Positions 35,501 through 47,885 of a DNA stretch of 64,000 nt are shown here, piece by piece. Source of the DNA: Medicago truncatula (Eukaryota; Streptophyta; Magnoliopsida; Fabales; Fabaceae); the NCBI RefSeq assembly GCF_003473485.1, contig NC_053048.1, forward strand, positions 50,713,755-50,777,754. The letters are read 5' to 3'. Every line of letters starts with the position of its first letter. Positions within the stretch are counted from its first letter, which is position 1. Made by a program: the position numbers and the translations under genes. The notes below the pieces were generated by a model. The model was not told the origin of the DNA. It saw only the letters and a list, made by a program, of their open reading frames with translations, and made no database searches.

Positions 35501-37524
35501 CATTCTGTTTGCTCTCAGGTTCAAAGTGATCATTATGATGAATTTTTCGCTCCTGAACTGGACAAACATGGCTATCACGGTCTTTACAAGAGAAAAACAA
35601 ACGAGGTTGTTGTTACAGTATTCTGATTTCTTATAGTTTTAAACTCACAAGTTTTAAATACTTTTTTATATTAATGTATTTATGGTGGGTTCACAGGTAT
35701 ATAATGGCAACATAAATACAATTGATGGTTGTGCAACATTTTTCCGTAGAGACAGATTCTCACATGTGAAGAAATATGAGGTTGGAATTTGGTTTTGTGT
35801 GCAGTAGTACTTGTAAGTTTGTGCACTATAATTATTGTTTGCTTGCTTGCAGGTTGAGTTTAATAAGGCTGCACAGTCTTTAACAGATGCCATGATTCCA
35901 ACCACTCAGAAGAAAATTGCCTTGAATCGGCTGGTTAAGGTAGCTTATTTTACCAAATATTGCACTTATGTTTTCTGAAAGTCATTGCTTCTTGGAACCT
36001 GTACTTACAAAGTTTTCTTTAAATTTTTAGGATAATGTCGCACTAATAGTTGTTTTAGAAGCAAAAGTTAACAATCAGCCTGTTGATAATCCAGGGAAAA
36101 GACAACTTCTGTGTGTGGTATAGTCATGTCTACTCTTGCCTTCAAGGCCCACAATTTGTGATACTGTATTTTATATCTACATTGCATATGAGTTCAATTT
36201 TTTTTTCCATTTTCCTGTTTTTAGTTGTACCATGTATTATCTTTTGAATGATATGCCCTTTTCTACTGTCATGCTTCGTGAACATTCTTTTCTTGTGTAT
36301 TGTCAGTAAAGGTTGTCATTTACAATAGAAATGATGACTATTCTGCCAACTTATGAGGTGTATGCTTGTTTTTCTTCAAAAAAATTCTAAAGAGATAACA
36401 CTATATGTGTGGTTCAAGTATTTAAAAAATCATTATTCATATATTCGTCATTTGAAGATGTTGTAATTCTCATCTCTCCATGCTTTTTTCTTTTGTTGGT
36501 TTAGATTAAAACCTTTTTATCGGTGATATAAATATCTATTATTAACTCTCATGTTGCTTGTGGGCTTTAGGCAAATACACATGTAAATGTCCACCAAGAT
36601 TTAAAGGATGTCAAGCTCTGGCAGGTAAGTCATTTCTTTTACTTGTTATTTCTGACCGGTGTGTTTATTTTGAATGCAACACGTGTTAATTTACTACCCT
36701 TTTTAGGTGCACACTCTCTTGAAAGGATTGGAGAAAATTGCCGTCAGTGCAGACATTCCAATGCTGGTTTGTGGAGATTTCAATTCAGTTCCGGGAAGGT
36801 TTGATCGCTTCTCTTTTTCAATACTTTTGTTCTGCAAGAGTTTCTTATCAGAAATCTGTTTTTAAAGGTTATGTTTTGACTTTGTTGTAGTGCTCCTCAT
36901 GCACTTCTTGCAATGGGCAAGGTAGACCCATCCCACCCTGATTTAGCAGTTGACCCACTCAACATATTGCGTCCTCATAGCAAATTGATTCACCAGTTGC
37001 CACTGGTAATGTATAGCAAAACTTGGAATAGTTTGTCTAATATTATGTACTTTTTCCAGGTCTCCCACTGTAATTGTGCTCTTTCCTCAATTTTTGGTCC
37101 TGATTTTATATTCATTGGTTGTGGGTTGTTGGTTAATTACATTTTCAGGTCAGTGCTTATTCTTCGTTTGCAAGAACGGTTGGTCTTGGATATGAGCAGC
37201 ATAAGCGGAGAATGGATAGCTCAACAAACGAACCTTTATTTACAAATGTCACTAGAGATTTTATTGGCTCTCTTGATTATATATTTTACACAGGTGAGCT
37301 ATCTTGCAACATCATCTCATTTGATCAGTTCAACATCCTATTTGCCTTTTATTTAGTGAATTTTTTGTTTTTCAGCGGATTCATTGGTTGTGGAGTCATT
37401 ATTAGAGTTATTGGATGAGGAGAGTTTGAGGAAAGACACAGCACTACCTTCTCCTGAATGGTCCTCAGATCATATAGCTCTCTTAGCTGAGTTTCGCTGC
37501 TGCAAAAATAAACCCAGGCGATGA
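32514..37524 (+). CDS. CCR4: CCR4 homologue, poly(A) deadenylase, 11 coding exons
   Basis: Carbon catabolite repressor 4 type exonuclease, a catalytic subunit of the CCR4-NOT complex that shortens mRNA poly(A) tails in the cytoplasm. Exons: 32514-32671, 34019-34763, 35519-35605, 35697-35780, 35853-35939, 36031-36117, 36571-36624, 36707-36798, 36891-37005, 37149-37293, 37376-37524. All junctions are GT/AG and the sum is 1803 nt, or 600 residues, close to the roughly 600 of Arabidopsis CCR4a. A cysteine/histidine cluster (C65, C77-x2-C80, C93-x3-C97, H105/H109) forms a MYND-like finger at the N terminus. The exonuclease-endonuclease-phosphatase domain (about 230-595) shows LSYNILSDSY, CLQE (E301), GDFNS (D458, N460), SLDYIF and SSDH (D583, H584). 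All these catalytic residues are present. Intron 1 is 1.35 kb. A possible 3' UTR intron follows the stop (donor near 37540, acceptor near 38025). Confidence 0.95.
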
Positions 37525-38934
37525 CTCTTAACTAATAAGGTACCATTATTCCTCCTCTTCCCATATAATCTCATTTTTGTATATACCTTTGTATTATATA
37601 TGCTTTATTTGCATTGGTTTTTCAAAGGTCAAATTCTCACTTACCAATCCTTTTATGGAGAGATCTGTTTTAGCATTCATATTTTTATGTTATCATTTGA
37701 TGGACGCCTTATTGGTTTAAAGCGTTTTTGTACATGGTTGTTAGATCAGGATATGAACTGTGAATTGGAAGGCCAATTTTTCCAATTGAGTCAAAATGTA
37801 TCATGAATCATACTATGCATGATTATTTACACCAGTATTATGTAACCTTTTGCTGCAAGATTGCACTTTACCGAAGTGCTGGTGGTTTGTGTTTGTTTCT
37901 GTCTTTGGTTTAGTTTTGCTTTAATATCCCATTGGACAGGGCTTGAGTCGTTTTTTTTTTTTTTGTATGCCTGGATGGCAAGATGCTTCAGTTCGTTATT
38001 GATGACAGGCTCTTGATTTTTGTAGGACAGATCCAGTGACACGTAAAGACAAAATGTCGAAAGAAGCATCTCGTTGATAAGTTATTGTTGTAAAAGTAGT
38101 GGCAGATCATGCCTTTGTCTTTTTCTCAGGTATCTCCATGTGGGGTTCCCTGCAATGATCTGCTTTGTATTATGCCACCTTTGTTTTATAGAAAAAAATG
38201 ATAATGCCTTACTGATATGCCTCCTTCACCCACCCCCTCCCCAATCTATTTATTTCCTTATTAACTAAAAATTTCTTCTTATACTTTCACTAGCTCAGTA
38301 CATGTAGCGATTTGCTAGTGATCCCATCCTCAAGCCAGTCCGATTGTGCGGCTGATGAGCTTAGGGCATTAGTATCTCCAATAATTGCAGTGATAATCTT
38401 CAGTTACATTCTTTTGTACCTGCTATGTTCATCACTAAGATATCAACATTGAAATGCTATACTGATATTTTTTTTGGGGTGAACTACTGATATTTAAATG
38501 CACTGAAATACTTACCAATACAGGGTGAGTTTTCTATTTTGGCATAAAATATCTTCACAACATTGATTTTATTATCTCTTCGAATGCTTTGTTACAAAGG
38601 AAATTACAAGTCTAGTACCTGAATTTTCCACACTGCCTCTAAAATGGCAATATTGATGGCAAATGAAAATTTGCTCCATGTTCTGTGAAAGATTCATTTA
38701 CATGTTTTCTAGCTATGATGTGATTTGTTGGGATTACCTGTAAAATTTAAAGAACTCATTATTGCCATAAAGTATTTTTTTATTGTCGTTGAGGGAAATG
38801 TTGTTAGATTGTCAAAGATGCTCCAGTTACAGCTACTACCGAAAAAGCAGAATTACTTCTGTAATGTTCCAATTATCATCTTTTGAGGGACTTTTTTTTT
38901 TCCTTGAATGGCAAATGTTAGTAGCTAGTTTGTT

Positions 38935-39020
38935 AGATTAATATTTACTCCTTTGTCTGGGTTTCAACCCAGGATCTCCAACCCCTTTTCCCAATAGAGC
39001 TACCAAACCTCCTCAATTGC
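38935..39020 (-). mobile_element. SINE-like fragment, minus strand
   Basis: On the minus strand an A-box-like ggtttggtagctctattggg precedes a B-box-like gggttgaaaccc. It is incomplete, without a visible tail or target duplication. Confidence 0.4.
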
Positions 39021-39029
39021 ACGTCATCC

Positions 39030-39985
39030 AATTGTAAGTTGCATATTAATATTATTCAGTTTCTTTCAGAATTGGGACGTATTAGTTTATATCATCACAG
39101 ATGCTAATGAAAATTGTTATCTAGTAATAGTACTCATTATATTGAGAAGTGACATCTGATTAATATTTGAAACTGTTACGTTCTTTGGGCACAAGAGTTT
39201 ATGTTTTGGATGGAACACAAAACACTATACTTTTAAGATGCTAGAACATTGTTTCAAATTCTAATGGTGATCCCCTTAAGAGTGGTATCTCATGGTCCTA
39301 CGTATCCTCAAGATGAAGACAGTGAACTCATTAATGTCTGTTTGACAAATACAAGCGGATACAAATGGTTGTTTCACAACTTAACTCTTATTTTTTTCGA
39401 AATAGCATTGATTACATCACCAGCTGAGACTGTGATGATATGGAGATCCTGCACTTTCTGCTGGACGATGCCACTGTACATAAATGTGTGAACAATATAT
39501 GTACTGTGAACGATTGAAATTATTAAAGTGGGATAGAATGGTGATGATAACAAAGAATGACTTGGTTTAAGTGGTAAGAAGAGACTTAGATTTTTTAAGT
39601 AATGAGAGATTTGATTTATGACTCTTGTGTATGGAGTAAATTAAATTGGGAGGGGGAAAACCACTTCGTGTGTTTCAACGGAGATTGTCATTTTTTAACG
39701 ATGGTGGAAATTTTATGCTATGAACACATTGTAACCAAAAGAAGAATGATGATGACAAAATAACCTCACTATATTCTACAGACAGTGTTGGGAATTAATG
39801 TTCGTTGGTGGAGATATTTTATTTAGTGTCATACATGTCATGGAGATTTTCCCCAACGGAAAAACTTTGTGGTTAATAAAATCGAAGCTAAAGACATGCA
39901 TGCTTATTAACTTTTTTTTTTTAATGATTTTTAGTACCGTGGTAAATGAATGTTTGGTTACAACACTTTCAAATTAGCTAGAGTA
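39030..39985. other. Intergenic DNA downstream of the CCR4 gene
   Basis: Open frames are short and show no recognisable domain. Confidence 0.4.
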
Positions 39986-39990
39986 TTTGA

Positions 39991-40130
39991 TTTATACACA
40001 TTATAACTACTACTAATAATAGTAATAAGCATTACTCTTATTTATAGACGTTATTATAACTACTAATAATAATAGTAATAAGCATTACTCTTATTTATAC
40101 ACATTATAACTACTACTAATAAAAAGAGTA
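39991..40130. repeat. Tandem repeat, about 51-bp unit, 2.5 copies
   Basis: The unit contains tttata, attataactact, aataatagtaataagcatta and ctctta, and starts again at about 40041 and 40093. It is AT-rich and lies just left of the Mutator-like element at 40165. Confidence 0.7.
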
Positions 40131-40164
40131 GCGATAATATTACTCATTACTCTGATATATAATA

Positions 40165-40972
40165 GAGAATTACTTTTCCCACCCTATATCTTCCCTCGCG
40201 CGCTTTCTTTTTTTCAAAATTACCATTCGGAATGGTGTTTTCTTTTGTTAAAGGGTGAAAAAATGAGTAACGGATTTTTCCGGATTTTGTAATCCGGAAA
40301 CTTCAAAAAATAGGGCGCGTTACATGATGTTTTCGGATTACATAATCCGGAAACCCCCTAAACACCCTTTTTAAGGTAAAATAGTTCGGATTATATAATG
40401 GATAGTCATTTTAGGGACAATATTAATCTTCCTAACTCTGATCCTTATGTTTTGGGTCATTGTTACATGTTCTTAGTTAAAAACCGGGTTTTCGGGCTAC
40501 TTGATCGGATTGCTCCGAAATTTTCCCAGAAAATCAGAAAAAATTCAAGGACCATGACTCCCTTAGAAGGAACTTCTTGTGGGACTCCGCCCCTCAAAAT
40601 CTAAAATTCCATCGTTTAGACCCATTTTTCATTTTTTTTAATTTTTCATATTCTCAGAAAAATCCGAAAAAATTTGCATTAGTTTTATTTGATTTTTAGA
40701 ATTTTTTGGTGCTATTTTTATATTTTTATGATTTTATTTGATAGGTTTTTAGCATTTTTTTACTTAGTTTTTTTTGTTGTTTTTAAAAGCAAAACTCAAA
40801 ACTGTTGAAATGTGAGAGAGTCTAATGGCTGATTATACATAAGAATTGTCCGGATTATAAAATATGAAATAGTAAACATGAATCTGGATTTTAAAATCCG
40901 GAATGCACAAAGGCATTTTTGGAAATTTTACAGGGCGCATGAGAAGGTCATAGGGTGGGAAAAGTAATTGTC
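40165..40972. mobile_element. Mutator-like element with ccggatt palindromes
   Basis: 808 bp starting gagaattacttttcccaccc and ending with the inverse gggtgggaaaagtaattgtc, flanked by 9-bp tatataata (40156-40164 and 40973-40981). The interior carries palindromes of the form ttccggattttgtaatccgg (40278-40299), ttcggattacataatccgg (40332-40352) and tctggattttaaaatccgga (40883-40902). No transposase is readable. Confidence 0.8.
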
Positions 40973-41047
40973 TATATAATATGGGCGACTCTAATGTGCA
41001 CTTCATAAAGGAGGTCCAATGGTGAACATTGTAATTCACCTATTATA

Positions 41048-42014
41048 GTGTGTGTTTAGTATGGCGACGGTGAGAATTGATTTTAACATAATTGAGTTTA
41101 AGAGAATTGATTTTGATTAAAAGTTAGTTAGATATGAATTGATTTTTGTTTGGATAAACTTATTTAAAAGTGATTCTTATGAGTGGATGTTGTTTGGATA
41201 GTTTGAATCAAAATTGATTTTGAATGTGAAATGACCAAATTAACCTTTTAATTGTATTTTAAAGTAAACACCTCTTTTTCATTAGATAATTATTTCAACT
41301 TATCATAAATGGATTTTATTGCTTAAAAATTTCATTTTAAAATAATATTAATTTATAAGATTATTAATTTTTTTTATCAATTGGGTGATTTTTTAATACA
41401 ATATAAGCTTCAAAACATGTAATAAAAAACATCCATTATAAACGAACAGTGAACCGTAATAAATAAAATGCATACCTACCACACAAAAAAATTGAACAGT
41501 GCATTAGATATTTTTTTTTAGGGGACATTAAATATATTATATTTGTAAAAAAATAAGAATTCATATATAATATTATTTTAAGTTAAGATAATGGGTCAGT
41601 TGGCACTGTTGCAACACAGAAAGAACATGAGCGTTCGCCGCAAGGGAATAACGAGAAGCTCAAGCACAAGCATTATGGTTCTTTGTCGTTTGATTTAAGT
41701 TAATTTATTATGTTTTTTTCCTCTTCTCTTTGTTTCACTTTTGGAGTAAAAGTTGGCTTCGGAGGGGGCAAACATGAGAAATTAGGATATATTTGTTTTA
41801 TCTGTCGTTTATGAAAAGTTTTTTTGGAAGAATCGATTCTGACCAAACGCATAAGCTATGAATCTGAGCTTCAGAGAAAACTGACGTTTTGAAGCAAAAC
41901 CACGTTTTACAAACTCACTTTTTCATTCATCCAAACAACGTGAAAAATTGAAAAACGCAGTTTAGGAACAAAAAACCATGTTTGGGAGCTGAAAACGTGG
42001 GGCCAAACACACAC
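41048..42014. mobile_element. TIR element with gtgtgtgttt ends
   Basis: Left end gtgtgtgtttagtatggc; right end inverse ggggccaaacacacac. Subterminal parts differ (left rich in 'gaattgattttg', right in 'aaaacgtttt' words). The flanks share only 'ata', so superfamily and exact ends are uncertain. Confidence 0.45.
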
Positions 42015-42019
42015 ATAGT

Positions 42020-43878
42020 AGGTTAACATGCCTTTTCTTTTCAAATATAATCTTTAAAAAAAAACACTTTTTTTGAAGAAAAAAAAAAATACTTAACAAA
42101 CTACTACATTATTAAATAAATAGAAATATGGAGTCAACTCAAAATATCGTGCATGCTTGATTTTTTTTTTTTGGGGGACTGCTAATTGAGTGAAGGGAAA
42201 ATGGTGTAAATGGTATAAAATGGTGTAAATTTGAGAGATCGTACAATTCTAAAACTTAGGGGACCAACAATGCAATTAAGTCTAATAATTTTTTTTGTTG
42301 ACAAAATTATGTCTAATGCATATTAGTAATCTTTTTCTGACAGAATATATTTAGTAGTTATGAAGTCTTTTTAAGGATATAAAGTATATTTTTTTCATTA
42401 AGTTAGTCTGTATAAATATCTGCATCAATGTTTAGTTTTTAATTTGGTGATTTTGGAGACAACATTGATTAGATTTTTTTCAACTAAAACCACAAAACTA
42501 GAGACTAACACAATGATGGATTTTTTTTTTGGCAAGAATTTAACTTAATAATAGAATATTTTATATGAATTAAACAGCATTATAAAGATAAAAGAAAAGT
42601 TTTTTAAAGAAAAAAATATAATAGAAGAAAAAACACAGCAGCAAGGAGAATGAAAATATCATGATTTGGGTTACTTGTTTGGATGGAAATAGATCATTTA
42701 TTCAAGCCAAAGCCAAGCAAGTAACCCATCTATTGTTGAAGCTGTTAGGGTGCACATTTTTGTATTATTAAAAGAATTGGATAAGTAACTAAGAATCACA
42801 CTCTTCTTCAAAAATAAAAGAAATTCCAATAGCATGCAGTGCTACGGTGGGTTCTATTCTACATGAACATTATTAGAGATGCCAATGTTCAAAGAAGAAT
42901 AGCTCATGACAACTGCACTTTTATACTAGGAGAACCTAAAAAAGAGCAATATATTATATAAACTAAATCATAGCAACAAATATGTGAATGAGGAAGGACC
43001 AAACTTTGCCTGGATTAACCCTGTATGCCACTAAGTGCTAAGATATAATTGGATTTGGAGGGTCTTCACTTCATCTTCTCATTCTCATCATTTGCGATTA
43101 CTGTTATGCAGTTTATGCGCAGATGCGCATATGTAGTAGTACATCAGAGCATCTCTCCCTTGCTATGACATACTAGTTAGTCTGTGTATGTATATATTAA
43201 AAATGTTTGGTGGACACTCCGTTGGGTGTATACACGTTGATGGAAAATGATGTCGATATATAATAGGATGGAAGATATAGAGATAAAATGAGGTGTTAAA
43301 TGACTAGACAAATTTCAATACTGATATAATTCTAATGCAATTTAGCTATGTTTGTCTTGTATCTCAAAATAGTTTGGTAGGACATATACCAACTAATATA
43401 CTGTTGTTGAAATACATTTGTTAATTATTAGAAAGATTCTAAAGACAGAAGATCTCTTACAATTATATATATACATATATGTAACTAGCACATGTCACTT
43501 CATCTATGCATGCATAATCAAATTAAATCCATACGAAAAAACAAGGGGGGACAGGGACAGGGGTTTCTCCATCTGCATTGTTGGGGGGCAATGGTGTTAT
43601 AAATTCGGACATTCAAGTTATTTATTTGTATGAATAATTATGTTCTGATGAATATCAATTACTTTTTGCTTACACTTTTTCTCTGCATTTACATGTCAAT
43701 TAAACAGTAGTGTGAGACGACAATATATATAGGACTACATGCAAGACAACTGTTGTAAGTCCTTTTGAACATGAGGATTTTAAATTACAACGATGATATT
43801 TATACATCTCATATTTTAAAATTTATTGAACATTTCATCTTAGCTCTTAACTTATCATATTATCAATATATTGCATCT
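42020..43878. other. Intergenic DNA
   Basis: No supported gene. It contains a half-arm repeat scrap at about 42240-42290 ('ggggaccaacaatgcaatta'). Confidence 0.4.
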
Positions 43879-43897
43879 ATAACATCATTATCTTTAT

Positions 43898-44296
43898 TTT
43901 TTGAATAAACCAAAATGAGATTATATTAACACAACGAAAGCGACCCCCCCTACATAAGGTATGCTAAAGGAGGCCAACTAGAGTTTTTAGAAAGTTAACA
44001 AAGCCAAAACAAAAGGAAGCTTCCGCACAAAAACGAAAAATTACATAGAGACACACATACACAATAAAGGATGACGCCACCACTTATGGTAAGTGTAGGC
44101 AAAATTAATCGTTTTTGCCCTGAGCCAATTAAAAGAAAGTAACTTAACTTGATCGATCAACTTATGTAAGTGCAAGACATTGTTGTTGAAAATCCGATTA
44201 TTTATTTCCTTCCAAATCATCCAAACACAAGAGAGCCAAATGAGATTTAGGAATGGATGAGTATGGCGAGGAAACCCTCCTAATTGAGCAAACTGG
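43898..44296 (-). mobile_element. 5'-truncated L1-type LINE with 18-bp target duplication
   Basis: 399 bp flanked by identical taacatcattatctttat (43880-43897 and 44297-44314). The minus strand encodes the end of a LINE reverse-transcriptase polyprotein: WLSCVWMIWKEINNRIFNNN, then HKLIDQVKLLSFNWLRAK and a stop. A short poly-T at the left end corresponds to the A tail of a minus-strand copy. Only the C-terminal domain remains, typical of 5' truncation on insertion. Confidence 0.88.
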
Positions 44297-44384
44297 TAAC
44301 ATCATTATCTTTATCTTTTCTATCTTTTAAAGTGTATACACTCATATGGAGGGTCCATCAAACATTTTTTTCATTAAATTGAGT

Positions 44385-45130
44385 TAAGCATGTTTGTGAG
44401 TTTGGAGGCGAAGGGAGGAGAAAGTTTTGGGAAAATTGAAGAAGCAAATGGAATAAATAGATGACATTAGGAGGGAAGGGCTTTGTGGGTTAATTTTTTT
44501 TCATAATACAAAACCTTCATCATTTGGGGTAACTAAAAAGTTGTATTGGAGGAATGTTTTGGATTGTTTATACGAATTCTTTAAATTTAATCTATGTTTT
44601 TATAATATTATTAATATTAAAAATATATGAAGCATAATCGTTAGTTTATCATTCTCTAAAAAGATACTCATTCAAAAAAATGTGAAACATTTCTCCATTT
44701 TTCTCTATATTTTCCATCCTCCAAAGCAATTTCTTCCCCTCCAAACTCCCGTTTGCAAGTTTGGAGGGGAAGTGAGGGGAAGGCTTGAGAAAAAAGGAAT
44801 GAGCAAGTGAAAGAAATAGAGGAAAATGGGAGGGGAGGGTTTTGTGGTTAACTTTTCTTCATAATACAAAACTCTCCTCATTTGGGAGAACTCAAAAATT
44901 GTATTAAAGGAGGATTTTGTGGGGTTTGTATGAATTCTTCAAATTTAATTTATGTAATTATAATATTTTTAAAATTAAAAATATAATAACCATATGCATT
45001 AATTTATTATTCTCTAAAAAACTACTATTTGAAATTATTTAAAAAAAAAATATCTCCATTTTTCCTCATATTGTCCACCGCTCAAAGTCTTCACTTCCTC
45101 TCTTCACCAAACTCTCAAACAAAAACTTTA
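44385..45130. mobile_element. Two head-to-tail copies of a 'gtttggaggggaag' TIR element
   Basis: Copy 1 (about 44393-44760) and copy 2 (about 44750-45125) share a left arm (gtttggaggggaag, then gggagggctttgtgg), a middle ('cataatacaaaac') and an inverted right arm ('cttcccctccaaact'). The junction at about 44733-44775 forms a palindrome of facing arms. A third relative lies at about 54295-54590. Confidence 0.65.
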
Positions 45131-45149
45131 GAGTTTAATTTAAGGGTTA

Positions 45150-45425
45150 ATAGTGTTTTTCACCCCTGTAATATATGTTATTTTCGGTTTTCGCCCCTAT
45201 AAAATTTTCGGTTTGATTTGCACCCTCGTAAAAATTTTATTTTCCAGAAAACACCCTTAATAGGCCATTCAAAAACCAAAATTTCTTGAAAAAAGTTTCT
45301 GAAAATGGCCTATTAGGGGTGTTTTCCGGAAAATAAAAATTTTACGAGGGTGCAAATCAAACCGAAAATTTTATAGAGGCGAAAACCAGAAATGACATAT
45401 ATTACACGGGGTGCGGTTATGGTGC
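45150..45425. mobile_element. Foldback element of the 'cccctgtaatatat' family
   Basis: Left arm: caccc ctgtaatatatg, then 'attttcggttttcgcccct', then 'ggccattcaaaa'. The right arm is the inverse, with 'aatggcctattaggggtgtt'. The arms are about 125 bp with a small centre. Confidence 0.65.
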
Positions 45426-45429
45426 ATAA

Positions 45430-47885
45430 GGAAATCCTTATGCATCCTGCATAAATCCAGAAATGATTTTGGAGTACAACTCACAGAAACCATTTCCACA
45501 GCAAAATGGTTTTGGCATAATTTTATGGAGGGTGTTGGAAATTCTTATGCAGGGTGCTAGAAATCATTAAGTACATCTAATGATTTTGGAAGAACTCACA
45601 GAAACCATTTTTAAATTTATGCAGGGTGCATAAAAACTTTATCATTTCAACGATGGATTGTGCGATCAATTGATAATAATTTTCTATTAGTGCATAAATG
45701 TTAAATTTAAGATAGTTACACCGTTCCCGGAAAAAAAGTTAATTACACCTCTAATAACTTTTTTTTTAGGGTCCTCTAATAACTTTATACAGAATAAAAA
45801 TTTATGAATTCAACCGTTGAGTCATGTTGTATCATCTTGATAATCTTACATATAAACTTTTAAATAATTTAAGATTGTCTAATTATAGTAGGATCAAATG
45901 ACATCAAGGTATCAAATTAAATTTGACATCAAATTCTAGCTATTAATACAGTTTTAATCTAACGGTTCCCATCGACTCATTAAATGCTCACATGCTTAAT
46001 CAAATTATCCATATTTTAATATTAGAATTAACTCAGTTGATTGGACAATACATCAAATATGCAATGCAAGGTCTGGCCATTATAAAAAAAAATTACTTTA
46101 AAAAATTCTCTGATTCTAAAGAATAAACAAAAATTTCAAGTGTGATCTGAAAAGGTTCAAATTTCTTAATAAAAATATCCTCAAAATCACAAAAAAAAAA
46201 AAATAAATAAATAAATAAAAAATAAAAACGCACAACTGCAGAAGTATTAATTTTCCTCTGTTCTTTTACTTTTCTTATACTATTTTCTAGTGTATAAAAA
46301 TACATGCAACCAAAATTGCATCATTGCTTTTTTAAATTATTAGTTTGTGTACCATATAGGTTTAAATCCTTTTTGTCTCACATAATAATATTTCTAACTC
46401 TCATAATGTGCATCCATTGACTTTTTTCCTAAAGAATTGCAGGTTCATATTCAAGTTGCATCATATCAAATGTTTATGTAGCTTTTCCCAAAAAAAATGT
46501 TCATGTAGCTATCATATGAATTTGAACTACTGTTGATTTTGATCTTCTGATATCAAATTAACCGTAAAGATTATTTTAAAAAAAATGTAATGTGATTCAA
46601 TCCATCTGAAATCAATTAGAAAAATGAATTATGTGTGTATTAAAACATTATTCTTTTAAAATGTACGGAATCAGAGTAGTGAAAAAAGATATGTTCAGAG
46701 TTATGGCCCTTGTACTTTTTGTTTGCACCATTTAAAGGAAAACCAAGTCATGAAAGCATAATTGGTGAACATATGTATATATGTCGCAAAGGATCAGCCA
46801 ACTCATCTGTTTGTCCTCACATCAACTAACATGTGAGGTGTGTTCACGGGTTGAGTTGAGTTGAGTTGAGTTGAGTGGGTTTAAAATTGCTCTTTAGAGA
46901 TGTAGAATTGTCCATCGCCACTTTGAACTTTTGAAAATACTTCAAACACAAGTAATTATCATTTGTTGTTGAATGGTAGTTAACTTAACTACGGTCTTTG
47001 TGCCATTCAGTCCACCTCTTGGGAATGGTTTACGAGCAAGCTATTTGTTACTGCTCTGTAAATACGGTTTCACCATCTAATTATAGTTAACTTTCGTTAA
47101 GGCATTTTCAAAAATTTAAGGTATTTGTGAACAATTGTTAGATGTTTAAAGAGCATTTTTCGAGTGGGTTTTGACCCACCATGTTAGCCAATCCAATCAA
47201 ATTTTGTAAGTTTGAGTTGTCAAATTTTATAATATTTTTTGTATCAAACCTGAATCAGTCCAACATGCTAATGAGTGGGTTGATTCGGATTCGATCAATT
47301 GTTGATCATTACACATGATTTTGTTTTTCAAAATTGTCCAAAAATATATAATTAAATAATATTTTATTTCATAAATTTTTAGCACTCACAACTAATTTTA
47401 TAGTATAAAATTTTAACACTCAAATTTGTTTAATTTTTTTTAAAATTAATACATAAAAATCTTAAATTATATTAATAAAGTTATCAATTCTTTTGAACGT
47501 ATTGGATTATGTGTTTGAAATCATAAATTCGTTATCCAAATTAAACCTTTATAAGCAATAAAATCAATGTTATTTATTTTTGAGAAATGTTATTTAAATA
47601 ATAATTTGTGAATAATGAAATTTGACAGCTTTACAAAATATTAAGGCAGTTCACCTGCAATTTTTTTGAGAGGTTCGCATCTTTTGTGATTGATTCAATT
47701 GAAGTGTTAAATTTGATGAATAAAGGGGTTTGCTACAATAGACCCACTTCATTTTGTGAAGATCCATTTTAGCAAGCAACACCCTTTTCTTTGGACTAAA
47801 ATACCCAATTTTTCCTTTTTGAAAAAATCAAAACTCGTGGACAAAAGAGTAATTTACGCTTCAAGAGTTCAATTCTTGTTTATTT
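45430..47885. other. Intergenic DNA with short repeats
   Basis: At 45430-45640 'gcagggtgcata', 'actcacagaaaccattt' and 'aatgattttgga' recur two or three times. At 46854-46876 there is a (gagtt)n tract. Text at about 46840-47290 ('gttcacgggttgag', 'gtgggttttgacccacc') resembles hAT-like repeats but is undelimited. No gene. Confidence 0.4.

Noticed and set aside
36913..37418. Long plus-strand frames of 147 and 68 codons
   Set aside because: They run through CCR4 exons and introns; the spliced CCR4 frame explains them.
39249..39491. 80-codon plus-strand frame downstream of CCR4
   Set aside because: No domain, no splice signals, and low-complexity surroundings.
46840..47290. Possible hAT-type repeat ('gttcacgggttgag' to 'gtgggttttgaccc')
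   Set aside because: No matching terminal repeats or target duplication could be found, so it was only mentioned as background.
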